The notes under the pieces: generated by a model
The model's input: the letters and a program-made list of their open reading frames with translations, nothing else
What the model was told of the DNA's origin: nothing
Databases searched by the model: none
Made by a program: the position numbers and the translations under genes
Part shown: positions 17,514 through 25,637 of the stretch, one piece after another
How the letters are laid out: the number at the start of each line of letters is the position of its first letter
Numbering within the stretch: the stretch's first letter is position 1
DNA from: Luteibacter yeojuensis
GTDB taxonomy: Bacteria > Pseudomonadota > Gammaproteobacteria > Xanthomonadales > Rhodanobacteraceae
Assembly (NCBI RefSeq): GCF_000964085.1
Contig: NZ_JZRB01000003.1
Location: forward strand, 62,001-126,000
DNA: 64,000 nt
Direction of reading: 5' to 3'

Positions 17514-18860
17514 TTAGCGCAGCATCTGCGGAGCGGGCTGTTGAGCTTGCTGGACTTGCTCGACCGACTGCGCCTGGGTGACCTGTTGGGCCTGTTGCTG
17601 CGCCTGCTGCTGGGCCTGAAACTGCTCCATGGCCTGTGGCCATTGCGCGCTGCTCTGGGCCAGCGGGGTGTGGACCGCCTCGGTAGGAACGCTGCTGCGT
17701 AGGTCGAACAGGTGGTCGTTCCTCCCCTGCGGGGTCTGGACCGCCCAGAGGCGTTGACCGTCCGTGCTAAGGGCCACTTGGTCAATGCGTTCCAGGCCGT
17801 CGCGCCGTGCTTGGACGGCGGCCACCCCCGCCAGGTTGTCGCTCAACCCGTCCGGGGTTCGGCCTAGGGACGCGTCCAGCTGATGGACATGCGAACGAGC
17901 CTGGCAATAGAGAGCATTATCAGGGTGGGCCGGATCGCTAAGGAGCACGGGCGCGGCCAGCGGCGGCGCGCCCGGCTGGGTCACCCCGGGGTGCTGGCTG
18001 GCCTGGAGCGCCTGCTGGGTCGCCACGCCCGCCACGGCATCCGCTTGGAGGCCGTGATCGTGCTGGAAGGCGCGGAGCGCGGCGGCCGTCTGCGGCCCGA
18101 AGTGGCCGTCGGGGGCGGGGACCAGGCCGTGCGCGTCCTTGAGGTAGCCCAGCTCACCCAGCTGTGCCTGGAGGGCGCTGACCGCGGCGCCCTCGCTGCC
18201 CTGGCGAAGCGCCCCGCCGGCCGGGGTGTGATGGCCATGGGCTCGCTCGGCCGCGATGGGCAGCGTCACCTCGCCGCGGGCCAGCCCTGCCATCACCTCC
18301 GGCGTCAGCTTGGCTTCCCAAGCGGCCGCGTGCCCCTTGCGCTCGGCGAGCCCCTCGTTGCCCTTGTTGATCACATGGGTGGCCTTGGCGACGTCCTCTT
18401 TCGCTGCGTCCGGGATGTTCGTCTCCCAGAACTTCACCGCGATGCGTGCGGCGATCTCCGGCTCGGCCGCCAGCTCGGGGTGGTGAACCAGGTCCAGTCC
18501 CAGGGCGTTGCCCATGACCTCGTAGTTGCGGTGGCCCGTCAACTGGATGTAGCCGCGGCCTCGGTAGAGGTAACCCTCCCCCGGGGCATTGTGTTCCTTG
18601 CCCCCATACATGAGCTCGGCCAGTGGCTTAGGGTCGCCATTCATCGCGGCCTTATGCGCGGCGGGGCCGTCGGGACTTTCGCGGGCGGACCGGACGGGGA
18701 CGGTGTCCAGACCCCGGGGGTAGCGAAACCCTTCCTCCAGCTTAGTGAGCCCACCTGATTCGTGGGTCACCTGCGCCATGAAGTTGGCCAGTTCCTTGGG
18801 CGAGGTCATCCCGGCAGCGTAGGCGGCGGCAAGCAGGTCGGCTTCGCGTTGAGTCGTCAT
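17514..18860 (-). CDS. Xanthomonadales-type T4SS antibacterial effector (GH19-like muramidase + PG-binding + XVIPCD)
   Basis: A 448-residue protein with three parts. Residues 1-190 form a GH19/lysozyme-like domain: VTHESGGLTKLEEGFRY with candidate catalytic Glu34 and Glu43, then YRGRGYIQLTGHRNYE. Residues about 217-290 form a peptidoglycan-binding domain (LQAQLGELGYLK...DGHFGPQTAAALRAFQ). Residues about 310-410 match the XVIPCD secretion signal (HPDNALYCQARSHVHQLDASLGRTPD, then GLERIDQVALSTDGQRLWAVQ), followed by a Gln-rich tail, which is typical. XVIPCD proteins are recruited by VirD4 and injected into rival bacteria. No signal peptide, as expected. AAAGGA precedes ATG. The gene upstream is a likely immunity protein. 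No T4SS genes are in the window. Confidence 0.88.
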   Translation of the reverse strand: MTTQREADLLAAAYAAGMTSPKELANFMAQVTHESGGLTKLEEGFRYPRGLDTVPVRSARESPDGPAAHKAAMNGDPKPLAELMYGGKEHNAPGEGYLYRGRGYIQLTGHRNYEVMGNALGLDLVHHPELAAEPEIAARIAVKFWETNIPDAAKEDVAKATHVINKGNEGLAERKGHAAAWEAKLTPEVMAGLARGEVTLPIAAERAHGHHTPAGGALRQGSEGAAVSALQAQLGELGYLKDAHGLVPAPDGHFGPQTAAALRAFQHDHGLQADAVAGVATQQALQASQHPGVTQPGAPPLAAPVLLSDPAHPDNALYCQARSHVHQLDASLGRTPDGLSDNLAGVAAVQARRDGLERIDQVALSTDGQRLWAVQTPQGRNDHLFDLRSSVPTEAVHTPLAQSSAQWPQAMEQFQAQQQAQQQAQQVTQAQSVEQVQQAQQPAPQMLR

Positions 18861-18883
18861 GATTCAGTCCTTTGAAGAAGAAG

Positions 18884-19237
18884 TTACAGGGCGTCGGGCA
18901 CCAGTTTGGCCAGGCACTGGTGCTTGGCGCGCTTACCCGGCGGGATCGCCACGGCGGCGGTGACGTCGTAGGGGTCCCCGTTACGCTGGTCCAGCGGGTC
19001 GAGGAACGCGCCGGCGTGGTAGTCCACATCGCAGTTTTCGTATTTGTCGCAGATCTTGAGCTTCGTGCAGATGACCTTTCCGTCGCGTTCGTAAACGTAG
19101 TAGGTCGCCTCCGAATACGGCGGCCGGGGATAGGACTCGGTGCGGATGGTCACCGCGGCCGCCGCCGCACAGGCTGATCCAGATAGGGCCATGGCCAGCA
19201 ATAGCAGCCAGGCGTTCCCACGTGAACGGAGGGTCAT
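18884..19237 (-). CDS. Probable periplasmic immunity protein for the adjacent effector, 117 aa
   Basis: The start is the ATG after AAGGATATTGGA, giving a clear signal peptide (MTLRSRGNAWLLLLAMALSGSACA) with cleavage near residue 25; a lipobox is only marginal. The mature protein is about 90 residues with four Cys (VICTKLKICDKYENC and KHQCLAKL), so it is likely disulfide-bonded in the periplasm. It lies 23 bases upstream of the effector on the same strand. In X-Tfe/X-Tfi pairs the immunity protein is periplasmic and adjacent, protecting against self-injection of cell-wall hydrolases; the role is inferred from location and export signal, not from sequence similarity. Confidence 0.68.
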   Translation of the reverse strand: MTLRSRGNAWLLLLAMALSGSACAAAAAVTIRTESYPRPPYSEATYYVYERDGKVICTKLKICDKYENCDVDYHAGAFLDPLDQRNGDPYDVTAAVAIPPGKRAKHQCLAKLVPDAL

Positions 19238-19419
19238 TCCAATATCCTTGTCGGGGAGATCCAAGGTTCCGATGGTGCCCGATGCTCGGGCCATCGCCAA
19301 GCCCGTTGCCTGCGCCGAATCGGATACAAAGTATCCGAACCGTCGCTGAGATGACGCCAGCTTTGTCGGCGCTCACGCCAGGCTCCTCTGCGTCCTCCAG
19401 ATCGCTGGGACGCGACGGC

Positions 19420-19439
19420 GGCACGCTGGCGTGGCGGAG
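19420..19439 (-). repeat. Copy 1 of a 20-base upstream element
   Basis: Plus-strand GGCACGCTGGCGTGGCGGAG, 18 of 20 bases the same as 25049-25068. It lies about 185 bases upstream of the immunity gene. Both copies stand upstream of minus-strand genes for exported proteins and both have GGCTCCTC about 20-40 bases to the left. Confidence 0.5.
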
Positions 19440-19505
19440 GGATCCTCGCGCCAGCGAACCGTTGAACGCGCAACCTTGGCTACCGTCGGACCACGACGAC
19501 TCGGA

Positions 19506-19533
19506 TTGACAACGCGCCCGCTTCCCCTAACGT
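19506..19533 (+). promoter_or_regulatory. Predicted sigma-70 promoter, possibly leaderless
   Basis: TTGACA, a 16-base spacer and TAACGT. The expected transcription start falls at or within a base or two of the ATG at 19539, so the transcript may have no leader. Pattern-based. Confidence 0.45.
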
Positions 19534-19538
19534 AGGCT

Positions 19539-19718
19539 ATGCCACATGATCGACCGCCATCGCCCTTATCCTCTGTCAGCGACCGCGTGATCGCCTCGCG
19601 CGGGCTCGCCCGCGCCAAACCGCCTGCGCCGATCGATCGTTGGTTCGATCGCACCTTCGCGGCCATCCTTGGTTTCTTTGTGCTTTCGCTAACGGGGCAT
19701 GTCGTCGGATGGTATTAG
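19539..19718 (+). CDS. Small single-pass membrane protein, 59 aa
   Basis: A short frame with a basic, Pro/Ser-rich N-terminal part (MPHDRPPSPLSS) and one C-terminal membrane helix (FAAILGFFVLSLTGHVVGWY). A GTG at residue 17 is an alternative start. It is preceded by a good promoter but no ribosome site, consistent with leaderless translation. Its stop overlaps the 3' end of the convergent membrane protein gene by 4 bases. No family recognised. Confidence 0.5.
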   Translation: MPHDRPPSPLSSVSDRVIASRGLARAKPPAPIDRWFDRTFAAILGFFVLSLTGHVVGWY

Positions 19719-20317
19719 GCGCGGACCTGGTGAACCACGTAGATCAGCATGCCTAGCCCGTTACAAGCGAGGGCGGCTTGAATGAGCCGATTCGCGGCAG
19801 GACTGGCGGATGATCGCCACACGCGCCGACGGATCAGCGGAATGAGCGCGCTGGCGAGGACGCCCACCATGGCCACCCCGACCACCGCCTTGCTGGCGTT
19901 GTGAACGAGATACGCAGCGTAGCCGAACAGCAACAGCAGCACCGAGAAGAAAAAGTTACGGAACTCCGCGGTCCGCATGGGGCGCTCGGGGACGACCAGC
20001 TGTGCGACGAGTGTGCGCCCGGCAAGCAACGCCGCCAAGCAAGGTGCCGCAAAGGTAGCGTAGTTACAGGCATCATCGAACGATTGCGCGAGCCAGAATG
20101 CCACGAACGTCCACGTTAGTTGACAGGCTACCGCAACCAAAAAGCCGAGGATCAGACTTCGCCTGCCGAACTCCGTCCGTTGCTGTGCTTTCCAGATGAG
20201 CCAACGTCGCCGCGGCTGCCGCTTCATCTCCCAGGCGGTGACACCATAGGCGGCCGAGAACAGGGCGGCTCCAGCGATCTGAAGCACCACGACAAACTGT
20301 TGAACCTTGTCCAGCAT
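19715..20317 (-). CDS. Polytopic membrane protein, 200 aa
   Basis: About five or six hydrophobic segments (FVVVLQIAGAALFSAAYGVTAW, LILGFLVAVACQLTWTFVAFWLA, FFFSVLLLLFGYAAYLV, AVVGVAMVGVLASALIPLI, AALACNGLGMLIYVV) connected by basic loops. No transport or enzyme motif is visible and no family is recognised. It lies downstream of the LuxR-type regulator gene on the same strand with about 120 bases between, so it may be under its own promoter. Confidence 0.72.
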   Translation of the reverse strand: MLDKVQQFVVVLQIAGAALFSAAYGVTAWEMKRQPRRRWLIWKAQQRTEFGRRSLILGFLVAVACQLTWTFVAFWLAQSFDDACNYATFAAPCLAALLAGRTLVAQLVVPERPMRTAEFRNFFFSVLLLLFGYAAYLVHNASKAVVGVAMVGVLASALIPLIRRRVWRSSASPAANRLIQAALACNGLGMLIYVVHQVRA

Positions 20318-20438
20318 GGGGAGTCTCTTCTGCCGCGATCCGGGATGGGTTATTTCGGCTGCGCGGCTGGTTCCTTGAGCGAGGCTGCTCGGAGCATCAT
20401 CGGACGCGGACTGGACCGAAGTTCGGACGGTGGCCGTT

Positions 20439-21587
20439 TCAGGGACGGCCCAGCGCCACGACCAAATGCCGGAGCGTCTTGGCCCCGGATTTCTCCAATA
20501 CCCCCCGCACGTGCGTTCGCGCTGTGCTTTCCCGAACTCCGTCCAGCGCGGCGTGCTCCGCCACGCTCCTGCCGGCCATGATGGATTGGAGCAGCCGTGT
20601 TTCTGCCGGCGTCAGTCCCCATTCCCGGGCGCGCTGGGCCACCGTCGGTGGCGACACGGGCGGCGCAGGATCCAGCGTCACCACGACATCGGCGCCCAGA
20701 GGCAAGCCGCGGGTAGACGTGCCCGAGGCCAAGCGACCCAACCACGCTGTGGAGCCCTCGCCGGCCAGTCGGACCAGCGGGAGCACGCTGACCGTCAACT
20801 CCATCCGACGCACCCCGAGCATGCGGAAGCGCAGCGCCTGCCGGCTCAAGGTGACCGAGCGGATCAGCGGTTCCAGACTGGACGCAAAAGGTGAGGCCCC
20901 CTCTTGCCCCAGGTGCGGCCGGCGCAGCCGATCACCCAGCAGGCCCACTGCTTGTCGGTTGGCATGGAGCAGCCGGCCGCGCGGGTCGAAGAAGACCAAG
21001 CCCTGATCTAGTGTTTCGACGACCTGCTCGCCCAAGCCGGCCGCGCGGCGCAAGCCCTCTGCCCGCACCAGTTGATTTGCCCAGCGTGCCAGGTGCGGAA
21101 ACCACCGCCCCAACTCGGCGCGCTTGGCGCCTTCGAACCGCGGGCGACCGACGACGTGATTGAACACCAGGTGGACCAAGTGGTCGTCCTGGCGCAGCAC
21201 ATTGCCGCCATAGATGTAACGGGGCCCGAGCGGAATGAGGAAATCTTGGTAGAACTCATCCTGGGCAACGAACTTGTTGTCAAAGAAATCGTGGCACGCC
21301 CCACCCTCGCCCAGCGGTCGGCGTGTGCCCATGTCCTTGCGCGGATCGATGTTTGCGTAGTGCTCCAGATACGCTTGCTCCGCTACCGCGATATGGGGAC
21401 TGGTCACCAATGACACGATCGGCTGCCCCGTGGATTCTTGCCAGCCAACCAGATGGATGCCATCGCAGTCGAAGTGCTGATTGATCGCACGAAGCGTATC
21501 GGGGACACGTTCGGGCGAGAGCACGCTTTCGTAGAGGTCACCCAGCAAGGTGAGGTCGCGGTCGGGATGGGTTTGCCATGTGGTCAT
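20439..21587 (-). CDS. LuxR-type transcriptional regulator with N-terminal sensor region
   Basis: A 382-residue protein. The C-terminal 65 residues form a LuxR helix-turn-helix (WGLTPAETRLLQSIMAGRSVAEHAALDGVRESTARTHVRGVLEKSGAKTLR region, conserved Glu, Val/Ala and Thr present). The N-terminal 310 residues include a PAS-like segment (ETLDQGLVFFDPRGRLLHANRQA) but no receiver domain, so it is not a classical response regulator. It probably senses a small ligand and controls cargo genes of the island. ATG is the first Met; the divergent exported protein gene starts 114 bases away. Confidence 0.85.
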   Translation of the reverse strand: MTTWQTHPDRDLTLLGDLYESVLSPERVPDTLRAINQHFDCDGIHLVGWQESTGQPIVSLVTSPHIAVAEQAYLEHYANIDPRKDMGTRRPLGEGGACHDFFDNKFVAQDEFYQDFLIPLGPRYIYGGNVLRQDDHLVHLVFNHVVGRPRFEGAKRAELGRWFPHLARWANQLVRAEGLRRAAGLGEQVVETLDQGLVFFDPRGRLLHANRQAVGLLGDRLRRPHLGQEGASPFASSLEPLIRSVTLSRQALRFRMLGVRRMELTVSVLPLVRLAGEGSTAWLGRLASGTSTRGLPLGADVVVTLDPAPPVSPPTVAQRAREWGLTPAETRLLQSIMAGRSVAEHAALDGVRESTARTHVRGVLEKSGAKTLRHLVVALGRP

Positions 21588-21701
21588 GCGCTATCCGTAG
21601 CAGACGGCGCCCAAATGCGCCTCCTCAAACCTGTGGAGGCGGACAGTATTCGCCGTCCCTACGCTGGTCAAGTGTTCTCACTTGGCCCACAGGGGGGCTC
21701 C

Positions 21702-22064
21702 ATGCGCATCCATCCGTTTGCCTTTGCCACACTGTTGCTGACCGTGCTTTCCCCTGCCCACGCGGCGACCCATTACCTCACGATCGTCAACGATGATGCG
21801 GTGTCGGCGCTGGCCATCGAAGCCACACCCCACGGCTCGGAGGTGCCTTCGGTGTTGGACACCGCCGGCGCGCTTCAGGGCGGTCGTGCCGGGCAAGCGA
21901 CGGTGAGCTTTCCGAGCGGAGTGTGCGTGGTGACGCTCCGGGTGACGTATGCGGACCGCGGGCCGCTGACGATCACGGACTGGAACGTATGCCGCCAGAG
22001 CGTGATTTACCTGGGCCAAGCGCGCCGCGCTGGGCTGCGCCAGTTGGCCGATGCCAGCCCTTGA
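21702..22064 (+). CDS. Exported hypothetical protein, 120 aa
   Basis: The start follows AGGGGGG and gives a signal peptide (MRIHPFAFATLLLTVLSPAHAA) cleaved near residue 21. The mature part is beta-rich (YLTIVNDDAVSALAIEATP, VSFPSGVCVVTLRVTYADRG) with two Cys that may form a disulfide. It resembles small periplasmic or secreted beta-sandwich proteins, but no family is recognised. It is divergent from the LuxR gene and may be its target, which is inference. Confidence 0.72.
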   Translation: MRIHPFAFATLLLTVLSPAHAATHYLTIVNDDAVSALAIEATPHGSEVPSVLDTAGALQGGRAGQATVSFPSGVCVVTLRVTYADRGPLTITDWNVCRQSVIYLGQARRAGLRQLADASP

Positions 22065-22067
22065 GGC

Positions 22068-22334
22068 TCACTTCAATGCTTTCTCGATCGCCTTAGCCCA
22101 GGCGATGAGGTCGGAACCGCAGGCGTGGCACCAGTCGCGCAGTTGAAGCGCGTCCAGTTTGGACCCGCGTTCGGCCGCACTCACGAAACTTTGGGTGCGG
22201 CCTAGGCGATCGGCCAGTTCCACCTGTGTCAGACCGGCTTGCTCCCGCAGGCTACGAAGCACCCCGACGACGGCTTGGTGCTCGGCACGGTAGACCGATC
22301 GAACCGGAGCTTTCGAGGGGGAGCGGGTCGCCAT
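22068..22334 (-). CDS. Xre-family helix-turn-helix regulator, 88 aa
   Basis: A compact HTH_3 domain: VVGVLRSLREQAGLTQVELADRLGRTQSFVSAAERG, followed by a short helical tail (LRDWCHACGSDLIAWAKAIEKAL). Stand-alone Xre proteins of this size often repress their own gene and neighbouring mobile-element genes. ATG at 22334 is chosen over a TTG ten codons upstream. The gene converges on the exported protein gene with three bases between stops. Confidence 0.85.
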   Translation of the reverse strand: MATRSPSKAPVRSVYRAEHQAVVGVLRSLREQAGLTQVELADRLGRTQSFVSAAERGSKLDALQLRDWCHACGSDLIAWAKAIEKALK

Positions 22335-22481
22335 GGCCGATGTCCAAAAAGAAAGGCGACTCAAAATCTATATCCAACAAGCGCTTATCGTAGTATCGAT
22401 TACGCGTTTATCGACTATTATGCTAAGGAGCGGCTATCGACGTTACGCTGCGCCCGCCAGCCACCACACAGGGGTTCATCC

Positions 22482-23210
22482 ATGAAATATCCGCACGTCG
22501 CCGCGTTCGCAGTCCTTGGGCTGATGGCGGCTGCCCTAACGTCTCAAGCCCAAGAATCAGGCTTCAAAGGTTTCCTGAAGCGCACGGCCGGCGCCGTCAT
22601 GGGCCAGCCGACCGGGGCCCAGGGCGGGCCCACCAATGGGACAGTCAGCCCAGGAACAACGTCCACCGAGGGGCCGGTCTACCGCCCGGTCGCGCCCACC
22701 TCCGGCGCCACCTTCGAGGGCATCTTCCACGGTTACGCCGGGGCAGCCAACGTGGAACATTTTCCCCGCGTGGCGCTCACCTTCGTCACTTACGGGGCTG
22801 CGGAAGCCTGCTGGCGGACCAAGGCCACCATCTGGACCAGCGCCACCGCGCACACCGAGGAGACCTTCGACCTGTGTAACGGGGCGCTGATGATGAAGGA
22901 CGACCTGGGCCGGACCACGGAACAGGCCGACCCCACGCTGTCGTTGATGCGGGTGATCGACGCGCGCCAATACATGGCCACCAACCGCTTTGTCACGGTG
23001 GTGGACGAGCGCACGACCGGCCCGAACCCCGCCCGCGTGCCGTTCCGACTCAACATCGCCACCAACGACGGCGGGGCGTTCATGCGCCAATACCGCTCGA
23101 TCATCGCCCGGGCGATGGTGGTGTCCGGCTACAACGCTGGCGATCAGGGCCAGCTGATGTGGGTGGGCGGGTTCGACCCCGCCGGCAACCGCGATCGGCA
23201 CGTGGACTGA
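22482..23210 (+). CDS. Exported hypothetical protein, 242 aa
   Basis: A signal peptide (MKYPHVAAFAVLGLMAAALTSQAQE) with cleavage near residue 23, then a Gly/Thr/Pro-rich linker to about residue 70, then a folded domain with two Cys (AEACWRTKATIW, FDLCNGALM) and a C-terminal segment RQYRSIIARAMVVSGYNAGDQ. No family recognised. It is followed at 18 bases by a membrane protein gene on the same strand, so the two are probably one operon. Confidence 0.72.
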   Translation: MKYPHVAAFAVLGLMAAALTSQAQESGFKGFLKRTAGAVMGQPTGAQGGPTNGTVSPGTTSTEGPVYRPVAPTSGATFEGIFHGYAGAANVEHFPRVALTFVTYGAAEACWRTKATIWTSATAHTEETFDLCNGALMMKDDLGRTTEQADPTLSLMRVIDARQYMATNRFVTVVDERTTGPNPARVPFRLNIATNDGGAFMRQYRSIIARAMVVSGYNAGDQGQLMWVGGFDPAGNRDRHVD

Positions 23211-23228
23211 CGGCAAGGGAGCTTAGCC

Positions 23229-23732
23229 ATGAGAATGAATACGTTTTTTATCACTTGGGCGGTCGTGACCGTGGTGCTGCTCTTCAGCGGTGCCCCGATG
23301 CTGATTGCGGCCGCGGTCGGTGCTTTGGCGGGGCTCCTCCTGGCCTCGCTCTTCGGAGGACGAAAAGCAGAGAAGGCCCCCACTGGCCTCTTTTACGCGC
23401 ACGGGGAAGCCCCGCTCACGGCGACCTACGCCAGTAACAACATCGCGCTGGACCTTCCGAACCGCCGGCTTTGGTTGCGTGACACGTCGGGGCAGGCCCT
23501 GATTGTCCACCTCGATCACGTGGCGGCGTGGGAGCACACCTGGACGAACACGACCAACACGTATGGGACGGTCGGCCGTATCAAGAACGAGATGACGTTC
23601 CGCTTGCGCCAGCTCGATCGCCCGACCGTGCGAATCCGCTTCAGCCGACACAGCGATATGTTCAACGGGAATGCGAATCACGCGGAGGCCGAGGCGTGGC
23701 AGGCGAGGTTGACCACGTTGATCAACGGATGA
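23229..23732 (+). CDS. Membrane-anchored hypothetical protein, 167 aa
   Basis: Two adjacent hydrophobic segments at residues 5-43 (FFITWAVVTVVLLFSGAPMLI and AVGALAGLLLASLF) are followed by a cytosolic domain of about 120 residues with a beta-rich, PH-like rhythm (IALDLPNRRLWLRDTSGQALIVHLDHVAAWEH, then VRIRFSRHSDMF). No family is named with confidence. CAAGGGAGC stands before the ATG. It is the second gene of a likely operon with the exported protein before it. Confidence 0.7.
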   Translation: MRMNTFFITWAVVTVVLLFSGAPMLIAAAVGALAGLLLASLFGGRKAEKAPTGLFYAHGEAPLTATYASNNIALDLPNRRLWLRDTSGQALIVHLDHVAAWEHTWTNTTNTYGTVGRIKNEMTFRLRQLDRPTVRIRFSRHSDMFNGNANHAEAEAWQARLTTLING

Positions 23733-23738
23733 GCTAAG

Positions 23739-23764
23739 GGGCGGGCACGCGGGCGCCCGCCCCT
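23739..23764. terminator. GC-rich hairpin between convergent genes
   Basis: GGGGCGGGC / GCCCGCCCC stem of 9 bp with an 8-base loop, placed between two converging genes. There is no T tract, so termination is likely but not of the classical kind. Confidence 0.42.
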
Positions 23765-23788
23765 CGATCGATCAGAGCCCGTCAAATG

Positions 23789-24961
23789 TCAGGGGTTGTT
23801 GAACCAAAACTCGTGATTGTTGGCCGCATTGGCTGCCGCGTAAGGGTTGCTCTTGGCCAGCGCAAGCGCTTCGGCGGTGGTCTCCCCATCGTCGCCGGTT
23901 CCCTGGAGAACCCCCAAGGCCGTCATGATCGGAAAGTGGCTCATCTCGTGAAGCAAAATCGAGGCTTGCGAGACAGGCTTGCCCACCGGTTTGAGCGCAA
24001 AGAACGACGGGCAAAGCACCACCGAAACCTTCGAATAGTCCCCAAGGGCGATCGAGAGAATCCCGGGATGCTCGATGTGGGCGCGTGTGTCCGGCCCATA
24101 TCCGTCACACTCATCGCAACGAATGATGGGAGGCTTGCCCAGGCCCAACTGGGTCGAAAGCCCGTAATGAATACTCATAACCCGGGCAGTTGCTCGCGCG
24201 TTGCCACTGGAGAGCGTCGCCTCGGGCGGCACCTCTGTGCGCGATCCGAACCATTTCCCCCAGCGTTCATCGGGGTGGTAGGTGATGCGCCCTTGGCCGT
24301 CGATCGTCGTGTTGTTGCGAACCGTGACCCATGCCGCTTCTTCCAAGGCTTTACCGGCATCGATCAGGCCTTGCGGTGAGAACGTTATCGGACACTCGAC
24401 GGCGGCACTTGGGTGGACGCCTGGCCCGGTCAGGAGGGCCGTAAACGTCTCGTAGGGAGGCGTTGCGTGCGTAAACCAGACCTCTAAGGTGGGCGAGGGA
24501 TCTGATTTGGCCCAACTTGTAGTCCCATTCCCGTCCAAGGGCTGGGATTCGAACTTAATGGGCTTGAGGGAAATGCGAGACACGCCTGGGCGGGTCTCGT
24601 AGTTGATGGGAATGTTGACGGTAAGAGTCAGGGCTTTTCCCGCCGGGATGCGAGTGTAGTCCGCTTTGTTGCGAGCCACGTCGACAATCTGACCGAGATA
24701 GCCGGCCTCTTCGCCGTCGGCGTTGACGACCTCAAAGAGGTCGTTCATCAACCTGCCCTTCCCGACCGTGGTGGGCATGTGCGTGACGAACACATAAGCA
24801 TCGGCGTCGCCGTCGTTCAGCAGCTTCACGCGAACCAGTCCGTCCTCATTTCTTGCCGGATTTGCGGTTGTGATACTCGTGGTTAAATGGGGGCCGTGAG
24901 CAGCGAGGGCCGACATCATGGGCGCCAAGGCCAACACCAAGCCTAAGAGAACCTTTCTCAT
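23789..24961 (-). CDS. Secreted M35-like (aspzincin) metalloprotease
   Basis: A 390-residue protein with signal peptide MRKVLLGLVLALAPMMSALAA. Residues about 25-165 form an Ig-like domain (TTANPARNEDGLVRVKLLNDGD), as in bacterial deuterolysin-type proteases. The catalytic domain has the zinc motif LLHEMSHFPI (HExxH near residue 338), an acidic stretch GDDGETTAEALALA for the third ligand, and the ending NPYAAANAANNHEFWFNN, typical of M35. M35 enzymes cleave beside Lys or in basic proteins. Secretion is likely; the target is unknown. The gene is preceded by about 390 bases without a gene. Confidence 0.78.
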   Translation of the reverse strand: MRKVLLGLVLALAPMMSALAAHGPHLTTSITTANPARNEDGLVRVKLLNDGDADAYVFVTHMPTTVGKGRLMNDLFEVVNADGEEAGYLGQIVDVARNKADYTRIPAGKALTLTVNIPINYETRPGVSRISLKPIKFESQPLDGNGTTSWAKSDPSPTLEVWFTHATPPYETFTALLTGPGVHPSAAVECPITFSPQGLIDAGKALEEAAWVTVRNNTTIDGQGRITYHPDERWGKWFGSRTEVPPEATLSSGNARATARVMSIHYGLSTQLGLGKPPIIRCDECDGYGPDTRAHIEHPGILSIALGDYSKVSVVLCPSFFALKPVGKPVSQASILLHEMSHFPIMTALGVLQGTGDDGETTAEALALAKSNPYAAANAANNHEFWFNNP

Positions 24962-25355
24962 GGATAACTCCGTGTGGATCCCCTGCCATTAAGGCATACC
25001 ACAAAAAGTTGAACTAGAAGGCTCCTCCACCCGGATTCTGGAACCGGCAGCACGCTGGCGTCGCGGAGCGCCAACGCCGTCGGGCTCTGGAGCTAGCTTC
25101 TTTGGCTGTGGTCGCCGCGCAACTGCGTAATCGTCGTATCGGCGTTGAGGGTTACCGAGGCTCGTGTGTCAACCAACGAGCAGCGAGCCATGTCAGTGCC
25201 TGTCCTGTCCTTTGGCTCACACAGCGGTCACTCGGAGCCGCCTCGCCGTCCAAACGGCCGAAAGACGGGCTTTTTCCTAGGTCAGGAAGACCACGCGGCG
25301 GGCGGCCTCCCTTGCTGCCCGCCGTTTCTTGTCATTTCAGTCAAGTGTCGCCCCG
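24962..25355. other. Intergenic region with repeat copy 2, no gene seen
   Basis: No convincing gene. It holds the second copy of the 20-base element (25049-25068), near the M35 protease gene start, and the AT-rich stretch ACAAAAAGTTGAACTAGAAG just upstream of that gene, which may contain its promoter. Confidence 0.5.
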
Positions 25356-25637
25356 CTAAGAGAAGTGAACAACGCTCGCTGCCCCGATGGCGAAGGTCGC
25401 CGTCAGGCCAGCCCACGTCCACACGCGACGCTGAAGCGTGCGCATCGTCCCAGATATGGCAGGCATCAGCAGCGCGGAGATCCCTGATGTCATGGGACCG
25501 GGGCGACGCCCAAACCGACTCCGCACGGCCTCGTGTTCGCGCATGAGCAATAAGTAAGTCCGGCTTAATACGAACCACGACACGACCGCGCTTAGGGCAA
25601 GCAGCCAGAAGAGTGCGGTGAGGGGCGCGGCGGTCAT
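25356..25637 (-). CDS. Small membrane protein, 93 aa
   Basis: An N-terminal membrane helix (PLTALFWLLALSAVVSWFVLS), a basic cytosolic loop (REHEAVRSRFGRRPGPM) and a C-terminal helix (WTWAGLTATFAIGAASVV). Its ATG overlaps the stop of the 58-residue gene before it (ATGA), showing translational coupling. No family recognised. Confidence 0.65.
   Translation of the reverse strand: MTAAPLTALFWLLALSAVVSWFVLSRTYLLLMREHEAVRSRFGRRPGPMTSGISALLMPAISGTMRTLQRRVWTWAGLTATFAIGAASVVHFS

Noticed and set aside
17514-18860. Phage endolysin as the identity of the GH19-like gene
   Set aside because: The C-terminal region with HPDNALY...GLERIDQV and the Gln-rich tail is the secretion signal pattern of Xanthomonadales T4SS effectors, and no phage genes are nearby.
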